A stretch of 64,000 bases of DNA. Origin: Phytohabitans houttuyneae (GTDB lineage: Bacteria; Actinomycetota; Actinomycetes; Mycobacteriales; Micromonosporaceae). Where the stretch lies: contig NZ_BLPF01000005.1 of the NCBI RefSeq assembly GCF_011764425.1, positions 248,001 through 312,000 of the forward strand, written 5' to 3'. The stretch's first letter is position 1, and the number at the start of each line of letters is the position of its first letter. Position numbers and translations under genes: made by a program. Below, piece after piece: positions 33,821 through 42,666 of this stretch. The notes below the pieces were generated by a model. That model was not told where the DNA came from. It did no database searches and saw only the letters and a list, made by a program, of their open reading frames with translations.

Positions 33821-36589
33821 TCAGACGGGCGGCGGGCTGGTGTAGACGGTCGGGTCGCCCTGGACGATCCAGACCTCCGGGCTGTTGATCGGCAGGAAGG
33901 CGCGGTCGCCGCCGGGCTCCCTCGTGTCCGGCACCGCGTCGCCGGACGGCAGGTGCATGATGAAGTTGACCGGCTGGGTGTCCTGGGCGAGCGGGATGTC
34001 GTATTCGGCCCAGCCGCCCTCGATCCTGGTCCACGGCCACGGGTTGTCCCACGCGACCTGGGCGAGCACCGCCGGGTCGACCGCGTCGCCCCACATGTGC
34101 AGGCCCCAGCCGGTGTCCTGGTCGCCGTAGTCGCCGGCCGGGCGGAAGTAGTGCAGCGTCGCCATCGTCGCTTGTGGACCGGCCGCGCGCACGCGGCGGA
34201 CCGGGCTCGTGGCGGTGGTGCCGTCCGGCTCGCGCACGGTCGCCCGGTACTCGATCGGCGTGTCCGACGCGAGGTCGGCCGGCAGCTGGTCTAAGACCGT
34301 GTAGACCGGCGAGGTGGCGTCGCTGCCGATCGGGGTCCACGGGCCGGCAGCGACGCGGCGTTCGAAGGTGACGGTGTGCGTGGCCCGTTCCGGATCGACG
34401 ACCGCGCGGACCTCGACCGTCCCGCGGACGCGGCTGCCCTCGGTGGGTGTCTCGATGGAGACCAGCGGAGCCGGTACGGTCGCGGCGCGGGTGGCGCTGG
34501 TGGCGGTGTGGCCGCGGTTGTCCAGGACGACGGCCTTGTACCGCACCGGTGTGCCCGCGCGCAGGTCGCTCACGTCGTCGAAGACCTGGTACGGCGCGTT
34601 GTCGTCGACGCCCACCGGCCGCCACGCCCCGCCGCCGGCCTGCGCGTAGAAGGCGACCTCGTAGAACGACGAGCCGGCCACGCTCGCGGTGACGTGCATG
34701 CGGCCGCGGGCGCCTTCCGCGGGCGCGGCGCCGGTGAGCGTGACCCTCGGTGCCGCCTTCGAAGCGGGGATGCGGCCGTCCAGCGCGTAAACCACAGTGG
34801 ACAGTGGCGGCACGGTCAGCGTCACCATGCCGTCCGATGTGGACCGCAGGCGCTCGGCGGAGGTGCCGTAGAGGCGGTGGAAGGTGCGCTTGCCCGCGTA
34901 CGTGGGAACGGTGGCGGTCTGCGCCTGCTCGCTGTTGTTGAGCGCCACCAGGTACTCGCGCTGCTCGCGCCGGTCCAGCCGGGAGAAGGCGTAGATGCCG
35001 GGCCCGCCGGCGGCGTAGCGGTGCACCTGGGCGCCGTCGCGCAGCGCCGGGTGCGCGCGGGTCAGCGCGGCGAGAGAGGAGATGCCACGGTACAGCGGGT
35101 GGCCGGGCAGGAAGTTGTCCTGCGCGTGGGTGGCGCCGGTGCCGAGCAGGTCGTCGTCGAGGTAGTCCGGCACCTGGCTGGCAAACATCGTCTGCCGCGC
35201 GTTCTGGTCGCCGCCCGCGCCGGTGAAGCCCTGCTCGTCGCCGTAGTAGACGACCGGGTTGCCGCGGCTGAAGTACATCAGCTCGTGCGCGAGGCGGTCG
35301 CGGGCCAGCCACTCGGCGTCGCCCGCGCCGGGGTTGTCGGTGGTTACGAAGTGGCCGATACGGCCCATGTCGTGGTTTCCGAGGAACGTGGGCAGCTCGT
35401 ACACGTTGGAGTCCGCGTCCGTGTACCAGTCGTCGCCGGCGAAGAACGTGGTGAGCTGTCCGGCGGACTGGCCGCGCGAGGCGAAGCCGCGGGCCGCGTC
35501 CTGGAACGGGAAGTCCAGCACCGCCTGCATCCTGTCGGCGGTGGTGAAGTGCGACGTGAAGCTCTTCGTCGTGTCGAAGACCTCGCCGAACATGAAGAAC
35601 TCGCGCTTGCCCTGCCGCCGCGCGTAGTCGAGCACCTCCGGGCCGAACTCCTGCCAGAACTCGTCGTTGACGTGCTTCATCGTGTCGATGCGGAAGCCGT
35701 CCACGCCGAAGTCGCGGATCCACGCCTTGTAGATGTCGATCATGCCGTCGACCACGCGCGGGTGCTCGGTGAAGAGGTCGTCGAGGCCGAAGAAGTCGCC
35801 GTAGTAGCTGTTTTCACCGACGAACGTGGTGTCGCCTCGGTTGTGGTACAGCGTCACGTCGTTGAGCCACGCCGGCACCTTGAGGTTTTGCTCGGCGGGG
35901 TCGAGCACCGGCGTGTACGGGAACGAGGTGGTGGGGCTCAGCGCCGGAAACGACGCCTTGCCCGCGTGGTCGCGGTCGTCGAACGGCACGCCGGCGGCGG
36001 TGCGGTAGGGGACCGCGTCCTTGGCGACGTACGCGCGGCGGGCGCCACCCTCGTACCCGATCACGTCCGCGGTGTGGTTGGTGATGATGTCGAAGTAGAC
36101 CTTCATGCCCCGCGCGTGCGCGGCGTCGATCAGCGCGCGCAGGTCCTGGTTGCTGCCCAGGTGCGGGTCGATCTGGGTGAAGTCGGTGATCCAGTACCCG
36201 TGGTAGCCGGCGGACGGACCGTCTTCGAGCTGCACGGCCTTGTTTTTGAAGCTCGGCGTCAGCCAGATCGAGGTGGTGCCGAGGCCGCGGATGTAGTCGA
36301 TCCGGGACAGCAGCCCCTTGAGGTCACCGCCGTTGTAGAAGCCCTTCTTCGTCGGGTCGAAGCCGGACACCAGCGGGTCGGCGCCAAGTCCACCCTGGTC
36401 GTTGCCGGTGTCGCCGTTGGCGAAGCGGTCGGCCATGACGAAGTAGAACGACTCGTCCGTGACCGGTGAACGCAGCGAGTGCAGCGCCGCCAGCCCACGA
36501 CCGTGACGGTCGGCCGCGACGGCGGGCGTGGCCAGCCCGAGCGCGGCGAGAACGGCGGCGAAGACCGCGAGGACGCGACGGACTGGCAT
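33821..36589 (-). CDS. Secreted alpha-amylase family protein (GH13) with Ig-like and CBM41 domains
   Basis: This 922-residue exoenzyme has a signal peptide (LAVFAAVLAALGLATPAVAA, cut near residue 26). The GH13 barrel covers about 40-560: ITNHTADVIGYEGG, nucleophile Asp in DGFRIDTMKHV, acid Glu in FMFGEVFD and the third Asp in FLGNHDMGRIG. Beta domain and two Ig-like modules follow (residues 640-830). The end, TLHYFRPAGDYGDQDTGWGL to VWIVQGDPTVYT, is a CBM41 (PUD) starch-binding module usual in pullulanases. The enzyme probably attacks starch or pullulan outside the cell. ATG 36589 has GGGGGG five bases upstream. It lies opposite to the MarR gene. Confidence 0.92.
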   Translation of the reverse strand: MPVRRVLAVFAAVLAALGLATPAVAADRHGRGLAALHSLRSPVTDESFYFVMADRFANGDTGNDQGGLGADPLVSGFDPTKKGFYNGGDLKGLLSRIDYIRGLGTTSIWLTPSFKNKAVQLEDGPSAGYHGYWITDFTQIDPHLGSNQDLRALIDAAHARGMKVYFDIITNHTADVIGYEGGARRAYVAKDAVPYRTAAGVPFDDRDHAGKASFPALSPTTSFPYTPVLDPAEQNLKVPAWLNDVTLYHNRGDTTFVGENSYYGDFFGLDDLFTEHPRVVDGMIDIYKAWIRDFGVDGFRIDTMKHVNDEFWQEFGPEVLDYARRQGKREFFMFGEVFDTTKSFTSHFTTADRMQAVLDFPFQDAARGFASRGQSAGQLTTFFAGDDWYTDADSNVYELPTFLGNHDMGRIGHFVTTDNPGAGDAEWLARDRLAHELMYFSRGNPVVYYGDEQGFTGAGGDQNARQTMFASQVPDYLDDDLLGTGATHAQDNFLPGHPLYRGISSLAALTRAHPALRDGAQVHRYAAGGPGIYAFSRLDRREQREYLVALNNSEQAQTATVPTYAGKRTFHRLYGTSAERLRSTSDGMVTLTVPPLSTVVYALDGRIPASKAAPRVTLTGAAPAEGARGRMHVTASVAGSSFYEVAFYAQAGGGAWRPVGVDDNAPYQVFDDVSDLRAGTPVRYKAVVLDNRGHTATSATRAATVPAPLVSIETPTEGSRVRGTVEVRAVVDPERATHTVTFERRVAAGPWTPIGSDATSPVYTVLDQLPADLASDTPIEYRATVREPDGTTATSPVRRVRAAGPQATMATLHYFRPAGDYGDQDTGWGLHMWGDAVDPAVLAQVAWDNPWPWTRIEGGWAEYDIPLAQDTQPVNFIMHLPSGDAVPDTREPGGDRAFLPINSPEVWIVQGDPTVYTSPPPV

Positions 36590-36691
36590 GCAGGCCCCCC
36601 ACAATCGACATTGACTGCCGGCATCGACTGCGGTGGACGTTACGCGCTCGAAACGAAGATTCAACCGTCCGCCGGTGCATTTCTGGAACGG

Positions 36692-37213
36692 TCAGCGCGG
36701 CTGCGCGTCCTCGTGCGGCAGCAGCAGGTCCTTGAGCGTGCCGGCGAGCGCCTCGCGCTGGCGCCGGCCGAGCGGGTCGAGAAAGCGCTCGTCGGCGGCG
36801 AGCACGGCGACCAGCGCCCGCTCGGCCAGGCGCTCGCCGCCGGGGGTGAGGCGCACGCGCACCGCGCGGCGGTCGGCGGCGTCGGGGGTGCGCTCGATCA
36901 GGCCCGCGCTCTCCAGCCGGTTGAGCCGCGCGGTCATCGCGCCCGACGTGATCAAAGAGGACCGCGCCAGGTCGGTGGGATTGGTGCCATCCGGGTCGGC
37001 GCGCCGGCGGAGCGTGTTGATCACGTCGAAGTCGGCGAAGCTCAGCTCGAACTCGGCCAGCGCGGCCAGGATCTCCCGCTCGCAGTGCTGCGCGCACAGC
37101 AGCAGGCGGCCCACCACCTCGAGCGGGCTGGCGTCGAGCTGGGGGTCTCGCGCCGCCCACGCGCGCACGATGCGGTCGACCGAGTCGTCGGGAGGCCGTG
37201 TCACGCCGACCAC
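36692..37213 (-). CDS. MarR family transcriptional regulator
   Basis: This 173-residue dimeric winged-helix regulator has a long N-terminal helix, FDVINTLRRRADPDGTNPTD, then LARSSLITSGAMTARLNRLESAGLIER and the wing DAADRRAVRVRLTPGGE. The C-terminal helix closes the dimer. GTG 37213 has AAGG upstream; the next in-frame GTG (37204) is an alternative. The intergenic region holds a near-perfect 22-base palindrome over the promoter of the divergent DUF6506-like gene. The ligand is unknown, as is usual for this family. Confidence 0.9.
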   Translation of the reverse strand: MVGVTRPPDDSVDRIVRAWAARDPQLDASPLEVVGRLLLCAQHCEREILAALAEFELSFADFDVINTLRRRADPDGTNPTDLARSSLITSGAMTARLNRLESAGLIERTPDAADRRAVRVRLTPGGERLAERALVAVLAADERFLDPLGRRQREALAGTLKDLLLPHEDAQPR

Positions 37214-37219
37214 AGTACC

Positions 37220-37249
37220 TTGGCATAAAGCTTTATACCAAAGTATCTT
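37220..37249 (+). promoter_or_regulatory. MarR operator overlapping the promoter of the DUF6506-like gene
   Basis: A palindrome at 37220-37241 has arms TTGG..CCAA around ATAAAGCTTTAT, broken only at one symmetrical pair. TTGGCA (37220-37225) and TATCTT (37244-37249) make a -35/-10 pair 18 apart, reading right. Repressor binding would cover the -35 box and spacer, and also the divergent regulator's own promoter. Confidence 0.7.
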
Positions 37250-37283
37250 TGCGCCAAGCTATCCAGGAGAACGGGGGATCACG

Positions 37284-37883
37284 ATGACCGAGAGCTTCGA
37301 CGAGGCGTTCCTCTTCCTGCACCCCGCGGCCGACCCGGCCGCCGACCGGATCGTCCACGAGCACGGCGGCGCGCGGACGCTCCTCGCGTGGGCACCCGAC
37401 GCACCGGCGGCGGCGCGGCTGGCCGCCGAGCTGGCCGACCGGGGCGTGCGGCTGATCGAGCTGTACCGCGGATTCGGCCTGCCCGAGGCCGCCCTGGTCA
37501 TCGAGGCGGTCGGCGGCCGGGCGCCGGTGGGCGTGGCCAGCTCCGCGCTGGGCGCGACAAGGCCCGACGCGCGCAGCTGGGCCACCGTCTACACCGACGA
37601 CGAGGCCGCCGCGGATGGCGTGCACGTCGTGCGCGAGCACCGGGACGGCAGCCGCACCACGGTCGTCGGCGCACCGGAGGCGACGATGCCCGCGGTGGTC
37701 GCCGCGCTGGTCCGGTCCGGTGTGGAGGTGGTCGAGATCTGCGGCGGCACGCCACTGACCACCGCCGCCCGCGTGGCCGCGGCGACCGGCGGCGACGCGG
37801 TGGTCGGCCTCGTCAGCTGGCCGTTCGAGTCGATCGAGGACGCGGCCGCGTTCAAGGCAGCGTTCGAGGCGCGCACCCGGTGA
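37284..37883 (+). CDS. DUF6506-like protein with internal duplication
   Basis: This 199-residue cytosolic protein appears to be two related halves. ARTLLAWAPDAPAAARLAAE and RGVRLIELYRGFGLPEAALV in the first align with SRTTVVGAPEATMPAVVAAL and SGVEVVEICGGTPLTTAARV in the second. Each half then ends in a Gly/Ala-rich PVGVASSAL or VVGLVSWPF stretch. DUF6506 members I recall are about half this size and uncharacterised. GGGGGA lies five bases before ATG 37284. It is divergent from the MarR gene with the shared operator. No catalytic motif is evident. Confidence 0.75.
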   Translation: MTESFDEAFLFLHPAADPAADRIVHEHGGARTLLAWAPDAPAAARLAAELADRGVRLIELYRGFGLPEAALVIEAVGGRAPVGVASSALGATRPDARSWATVYTDDEAAADGVHVVREHRDGSRTTVVGAPEATMPAVVAALVRSGVEVVEICGGTPLTTAARVAAATGGDAVVGLVSWPFESIEDAAAFKAAFEARTR

Positions 37884-37960
37884 GGCACCTCGGGTGACGC
37901 GCGCGCCCGCGATCCCGGCGTGACCTTTCGGGGTCGGGGCGGGTGGGATCTCCGCGGCGT

Positions 37961-38030
37961 GAGCTTGGCGACCGCGGAGGGTGAGGCCGCGGGAGCAACG
38001 GTCCGGACCACGGCGGACATCGCGGTAGCC
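37961..38030 (-). repeat. Interspersed repeat family 2, copy C
   Basis: Read on the minus strand it starts GGGCTACCGCGATGTCCGCC and continues through TTGCTCCCGCGGCCTCACCC. It is the most complete copy in the window. It lies between two convergent genes, next to the aminotransferase 3' end. Confidence 0.75.
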
Positions 38031-38045
38031 CGGATCTGCTTCGAA

Positions 38046-39287
38046 CTAGTTGGCGGTGGCGGTGGCTAGGCCGCGGCGGCCGGGGTAGGGGATCAGGTTG
38101 TCGGGCTCGAGCGCGGACGACGTGCCGTACCGGTCGTCGGTCGCGGACAGCGACGGGCTGGACTCGCCGTGCAGGTAGCGGCCGTACGAGAGCATGCCCT
38201 CGACAAGCAGCCGCACGTCCTGCTGCGGGCGCACCACGAAGCGCAGAAACTGGCTGGTCATGCCGAGCTTGTTGCCGCACTCGCGGACGAACAGGCCGTG
38301 CCGGGACAGCAGGTAGTCGCGCAGGTCCACGCCGCTCCACCCGGGCGGGAGCTTGACCAGCAGGAAGTTGCCCTGCGAGGGGAAGACGGTCAGGCCGGGC
38401 ACGCGGGCCAGCTCGTCGGCCATCGCGTACCTGTCGCGGGCGAGCAGGCGCAGGCTCTCCCGGTACTCGGTCTCGTAGTCCTGGATCATGTGGACGACCG
38501 TCTCGGCGAGGGAGTTCAGGTTCCACTTCGGGAGGATCTTTGCGATCTTGCCGGCGATCTGCGGGTTGGCCACCAGGTAGCCGAAGCGGATGCCGTGCAG
38601 GCCGAAGTTCTTGCCGAGGCTCTTGAGCACCACCACGTTCGGGCGGATGGCCGCGTCCGGCGCGATCGACGGCTGCCGCTCGGCCTCGACGAAGTCGATG
38701 AACGACTCGTCCACCACCACGAGGTCGAGGTCGGTGAGCGCGTCGACGAAGCGCAGCACCTCGCGGCGGGGCAGGAAGCCGCCGTCGGGGTTGTTGGGGT
38801 TGCAGATCACCGCCACGCGGGAGCCGCGGCTGCGGATGAACGCGACGTACTCCTCCAGGTCCAGCGCGTACCCGTCGGCCTCCTGCAGGGGAAACATGTC
38901 GACCCGCTTGCCGGTCTCCAGCGGCTGGTCGGTCCAGCGGCCGAACGTCGGGATCGGGATCGCGATGCTCTCCTTGACCATGAGGTGGTCGAGCCAGGTG
39001 ATCAGCTCGGTGGAGCCGTTGGCCATCGCGACCGTCTTCTGGTGCAGGCCGAGCACGCTGCACAGCTTGTTCGTGATCTCGGCGGAGTCGCTCGGGTAGT
39101 ACTTGAGGATCGACTCAAGGTTCTGCGCCAGCGCGGCGAACATGTCCGGCGTGGGGAAGTACGGGTTGCACGGGATGCAGAAGTCGACGATCGGTGTGCC
39201 ATCTCCCATGCTGCGGCTGAGCGCGAAGACCGACGGGCTGTGAGCCCCGGTGCGCAGCAGACCAAGGTCGACGTTTCCGTGTCGCAC
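38046..39287 (-). CDS. PLP-dependent aminotransferase, fold type I (HisC/CobD-like)
   Basis: This 413-residue enzyme has a fold-type-I pattern: substrate loop at FCIPCNPYFPTP, NGSTELITWL for the cofactor phosphate, ICNPNNPDGGFLP, VVVDESFIDF with the ring-binding Asp, and the Schiff-base Lys in KSLGKNFGLHGIRFGY. Arg in FLRFVVRP should hold the substrate carboxylate. It resembles histidinol-phosphate aminotransferase and threonine-phosphate decarboxylase (CobD), but the other genes for those pathways are not near. A Ser-rich C-terminal tail of 40 residues is extra. The true substrate remains open. Confidence 0.85.
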   Translation of the reverse strand: MRHGNVDLGLLRTGAHSPSVFALSRSMGDGTPIVDFCIPCNPYFPTPDMFAALAQNLESILKYYPSDSAEITNKLCSVLGLHQKTVAMANGSTELITWLDHLMVKESIAIPIPTFGRWTDQPLETGKRVDMFPLQEADGYALDLEEYVAFIRSRGSRVAVICNPNNPDGGFLPRREVLRFVDALTDLDLVVVDESFIDFVEAERQPSIAPDAAIRPNVVVLKSLGKNFGLHGIRFGYLVANPQIAGKIAKILPKWNLNSLAETVVHMIQDYETEYRESLRLLARDRYAMADELARVPGLTVFPSQGNFLLVKLPPGWSGVDLRDYLLSRHGLFVRECGNKLGMTSQFLRFVVRPQQDVRLLVEGMLSYGRYLHGESSPSLSATDDRYGTSSALEPDNLIPYPGRRGLATATAN

Positions 39288-39370
39288 GGTGCCTCCATGT
39301 GTGGGGTGTCGTGGGCGGTACGGCCCGCTCCACGACGAAGTTCGATCCCACAGAAAGGCTTAAGACGAAA

Positions 39371-40585
39371 CTAACTACTCTCCGAGGCGGGGACGAACCG
39401 GACAACTGCCTCGCGCGGGCCTGTCGACAGCGTGCCGAGCGCGGCCCCGAAGACGGCGAACGGGAGTGCCAGCGCCGGCACCGCGGTGAGCATCCACCCG
39501 ATGGCCTCGTGCAGCTGCACGCCGGCCGCGCCGTAGATGCCGTCGCCGTCGATGGGGTGCACGCCGGCCCGCCAGTAGCGGAACGTCTCGACCAGGTACA
39601 CGCCGAAGCCCAGTAAGCACGTCGCCACCAACGCCCAGACCGCGGCCTGCAGCCCGGCCCAGAACGAGCGGTCGGCCAGCGTCACGAAGAACGCGGTCAG
39701 GAAGAGGGCGGTCACCGGGACGGTGAGCAGGTACAGGCCGATGATCTGGCCCGCGGCGATGTCGTTGAGATGCGCGTTGAGCGCGAGGCCGGCGGCGGTC
39801 GCCACGCCGACGGCCAGGCCCGCGCGGCGGGCGCGGCGGCTGGTGGTCAGCGCGCGTGGCGGGGCGAGTGACAGCCACAGGCCGGCGGCGAGGGCGACCG
39901 CGAGGGTGACCGCGGCGTGGCGGTCCAGCACGACGGTCGCCTCGGTGCGCAGGTAGTAGGCGGTCAGGGCCACGGCCGCGACCACGCCGGCCAGTCCGGC
40001 GGCCGCGATGGGCAGGCCCGGCGCGGGGCGGCGCGGCCGGCTCGCCCGCGAGACGGCCACCGTGGCCAGGACACCGACAAGCCCGGCGAACGTCACCGCG
40101 AACACCCGCAGCTCAGGCAGCGTGCGAGCGGTCGCCAGCCCGCTGCCGGCCGCGACCGCGACGGACAGCGCCGCGACGATGGCCACCAGGGCGCGGTGCC
40201 CGCGCGGCGGGAACACGGCGGCGCGGGTGCACCCGAGCGCGAACCGCCACCGCTCCCGGCGGCGCCGCACGTGGGCGAGCTCGGCGGTCATCGCCACGCC
40301 CCAGTCGCGGCGGTCGGCCGGCAGCGTCGCGACCGCGGTGGCCAGCAGCCGCGCCGGCAGGTCCAGGCCGGCGAACCGGACGGCGAGCCGCCACCGCCAG
40401 GCGACCCAGACCAGCGCACCGGCCAGCGCGGCCGGGGAGGCGAGGATGGCGCTTTCCACGAGGTACGGCCGGAGCGCCTCCTCCGGCGCTCGCGGACTGG
40501 ACAGGCCGAGCAGCAGCACGTATCCCACGTCGACGGCGGCGAACACCAGCAGCGTGCCGACCCACAGCCCTCGGGACCCGGTCAT
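39371..40585 (-). CDS. Polytopic membrane protein of unknown function
   Basis: This 404-residue protein has about ten hydrophobic segments. A cytosolic loop near residues 90-130 contains LPADRRDWGVAMTAELAHVR followed by RRERWRFALGCTRAAV; this block recurs in actinobacterial membrane proteins usually encoded beside PadR regulators. No PadR gene is present here, though a palindrome touches the start codon. TAGAGT lies six bases before ATG 40585, so the mRNA is probably leaderless. No transport motif is seen. Confidence 0.78.
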   Translation of the reverse strand: MTGSRGLWVGTLLVFAAVDVGYVLLLGLSSPRAPEEALRPYLVESAILASPAALAGALVWVAWRWRLAVRFAGLDLPARLLATAVATLPADRRDWGVAMTAELAHVRRRRERWRFALGCTRAAVFPPRGHRALVAIVAALSVAVAAGSGLATARTLPELRVFAVTFAGLVGVLATVAVSRASRPRRPAPGLPIAAAGLAGVVAAVALTAYYLRTEATVVLDRHAAVTLAVALAAGLWLSLAPPRALTTSRRARRAGLAVGVATAAGLALNAHLNDIAAGQIIGLYLLTVPVTALFLTAFFVTLADRSFWAGLQAAVWALVATCLLGFGVYLVETFRYWRAGVHPIDGDGIYGAAGVQLHEAIGWMLTAVPALALPFAVFGAALGTLSTGPREAVVRFVPASESS

Positions 40586-40588
40586 GCG

Positions 40589-40612
40589 CTAACTCTATAT
40601 AGCAAGAGTTAG
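40589..40612 (-). promoter_or_regulatory. Palindrome at start of membrane protein gene
   Basis: CTAACTCT and its exact complement AGAGTTAG flank eight bases (ATATAGCA). On the minus strand the right arm carries the likely -10 (TAGAGT); a TTGCCG 17 bases further upstream may be the -35. Repression there would block RNA polymerase directly. Confidence 0.6.
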
Positions 40613-40666
40613 TCCGGCAAGAGGTTGGTTTCCCGGGCCGCCACGCGGCGGGCGGACCGGAAACCC

Positions 40667-42646
40667 TTAACTGGAGAGCGCGAACGCGAGCGCGGCCGTC
40701 GCGGTGAAGTCGATCGCCGGCTCGGAGCTGGGCCAGGCGCGCACGTCGTCGAGGTAGCGGGCGTCCGGCCGGTCGTACGCGGCGAACCGGTTGACGCCGT
40801 CCGCCGGGCACGCGTTGGCGCCGTCCGGGATGCCGATGTACTCGAAGTTCTCCGCCCCGTTCGGACCGTTCACCACGGCGCCGCGGGGGAGCCCGGCCAG
40901 GTTGGCGACCTGGTGCTGCGGACACTGCGGGTACGTGGTGCCGGCGCCGATCATCAGCGACGTGCCCCACGCGTTGGCGCCGAGCGCGAAGTTGCGCTGC
41001 CGGGTGCCGAACGCGTCGTACTCGTGCGAGCCGGTCAGGCCGCGGTAGAGGTGTGCCGTGGCCGCGAAGCCGAAGCTGCGGGTCGCCGCGTCGAACTGGG
41101 TCACGTCGACCGCGTGGCCGAAGGGGTGCGCGGCCGCGGCCGAGACACCGCTGTCGAGCTGGCGGCGCAGGTCGGCGACGAGCTCGCCGGCGAGGGCGTC
41201 GCCGCGCAGCAGCGGTACGAGGTCGGCGTGGGCGAGCGCGCTCGTGTCGTACAGGTTGAGCGTGTCCCACGGCTGCGTGTCCAGGTACGCGCGGGCCCAG
41301 CCGGCCGCCTCGCGCACCCACCGGCCGCCGCGCGGGTCGCCGAGCGCGCGGGCGGCCAGCGCGAGCTGCGTCGCGCCGAGCTCCATGTCGTCCTGCCAGG
41401 AGTCCTCGGGGTAGTAGGCGTGCGGGAACGCGGTCACCAGCTCGCCGACGTCGGTGGTCTGCGCCTGGCCGTACAGGGACGCGCCCTCGGCCAGCCAGCG
41501 CCGCGCCGCCGCCTTGTCGCCCCGCTCGGCGGCCAGCTGTGCGGCCAGGGCGAACGCCGCCGACACCCGGCCGGCCAGGTTGGGGCTCACCTTCGCGCCG
41601 GGCTCGCCGGCCGGAAAGACGGGGCGGTACTTGATGAACTGGTATTCGTCGCCCGGACCGGTGTCGAGCGCGTCGTCGGCCTCGGGTAGCCGCCACACGT
41701 CGTGGTCGCCGAGGAAGCCGAACTCCTCGCTGCCGGTGCCGATGCCGACCTGCACGTACAGCGTGCGGCCGTCCCACATCTTGTCCAGCCAGCGCAGCCC
41801 GAACGCGGTCTCGCCGCGCAGCGTGGGTGGACCGCCCGTCTCCCGCTGGACGTAGAGCAGCTGGGCGAGCGCGTACGCCGAGGCGTGGGTGAACTTCACG
41901 AAGTCGCCGGCGTCGAACCAGCCGCCCTCCACGTCCACCGGCCCGGCGCCGGCCCGCGGCCGCAGCGGCGCCGCCGGCACGTCACCGCCGTCGCCGGAGA
42001 AGACCGGTGGCTCGTACACGGTGGCGCGGCGGTCGGTCAGGTGTGACGGCTTGCGGTCCAGCTCGCCGGGGATCACGTCGGCGCCGTCCCGCTGCACCTG
42101 GAAGAAGTTGACCGTGTCGGCGAGCAGCGGGGAGAAGAGCCGCTCCGGGCTGTCCACGCGGAACGCCGGCGACACTATGTCTGCCGCGCTCCGTCGCTCG
42201 TCGCTCGTCCGCCGTTGTGGTCCATGCCCGTAGCCTCGCGACTCCCGCTCTGCCCGCAGGACGCCGGAGACGCGCAGCCGGTAGGTGCCCGGGGTGCGGA
42301 CCGGGGACAGGTCGATCGGGTGCACCGCGCCGTACGTCGCGCTCCAGCCGCCGGTGCTGGCCCCGATCTGTCCGCTGTGGACGGTGCGGCCGCGCTGGTC
42401 GACCACGGCGAAGCGGGCGCCGTCGGCGGGTGCGGCGGTCATCAGGTATGCCCGCTTGGCCTCGCCGCTCGCGTATCCGACCTGGTCGACCCGGACCAGC
42501 CCGGCGGCTCCGGCCGCGGCCAGCCCGGCGGCTCCGGCCGCGGCCAGCCCGGCGGCTCCGGCCGCGGCCGGCCCGGCGGTGACGGCCGCCGGGCCGGTGA
42601 CGAGCGTGCCCGCGAGGAGGGCGATGCTGAGCAGAGACCGGCGCAT
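40667..42646 (-). CDS. Glycoside hydrolase family 9 (cellulase/endoglucanase)
   Basis: This 659-residue secreted enzyme has a signal peptide and a repeat AAGAAGLA (three tandem 24-base units at 42497-42568). A CelD_N Ig-like domain begins VRVDQVGYASGEAKRAYL. Its normal course is interrupted by an Arg/Ser-rich insert at about residues 133-158 (SRGYGHGPQRRTSDERRSAA). The GH9 domain has GGWFDAGDFVKF with the catalytic Asp pair, a WQDDMELGATQLA block, NFALGANAWGTSLM and SSEPAIDFTATAALAF with the acid Glu. GGGAG is six bases before ATG 42646. It should cut cellulose or mixed glucans. No cellulose-binding module is attached. Confidence 0.9.
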   Translation of the reverse strand: MRRSLLSIALLAGTLVTGPAAVTAGPAAAGAAGLAAAGAAGLAAAGAAGLVRVDQVGYASGEAKRAYLMTAAPADGARFAVVDQRGRTVHSGQIGASTGGWSATYGAVHPIDLSPVRTPGTYRLRVSGVLRAERESRGYGHGPQRRTSDERRSAADIVSPAFRVDSPERLFSPLLADTVNFFQVQRDGADVIPGELDRKPSHLTDRRATVYEPPVFSGDGGDVPAAPLRPRAGAGPVDVEGGWFDAGDFVKFTHASAYALAQLLYVQRETGGPPTLRGETAFGLRWLDKMWDGRTLYVQVGIGTGSEEFGFLGDHDVWRLPEADDALDTGPGDEYQFIKYRPVFPAGEPGAKVSPNLAGRVSAAFALAAQLAAERGDKAAARRWLAEGASLYGQAQTTDVGELVTAFPHAYYPEDSWQDDMELGATQLALAARALGDPRGGRWVREAAGWARAYLDTQPWDTLNLYDTSALAHADLVPLLRGDALAGELVADLRRQLDSGVSAAAAHPFGHAVDVTQFDAATRSFGFAATAHLYRGLTGSHEYDAFGTRQRNFALGANAWGTSLMIGAGTTYPQCPQHQVANLAGLPRGAVVNGPNGAENFEYIGIPDGANACPADGVNRFAAYDRPDARYLDDVRAWPSSEPAIDFTATAALAFALSS

Positions 42647-42666
42647 GGCTCACTCCCGGCAGATAA

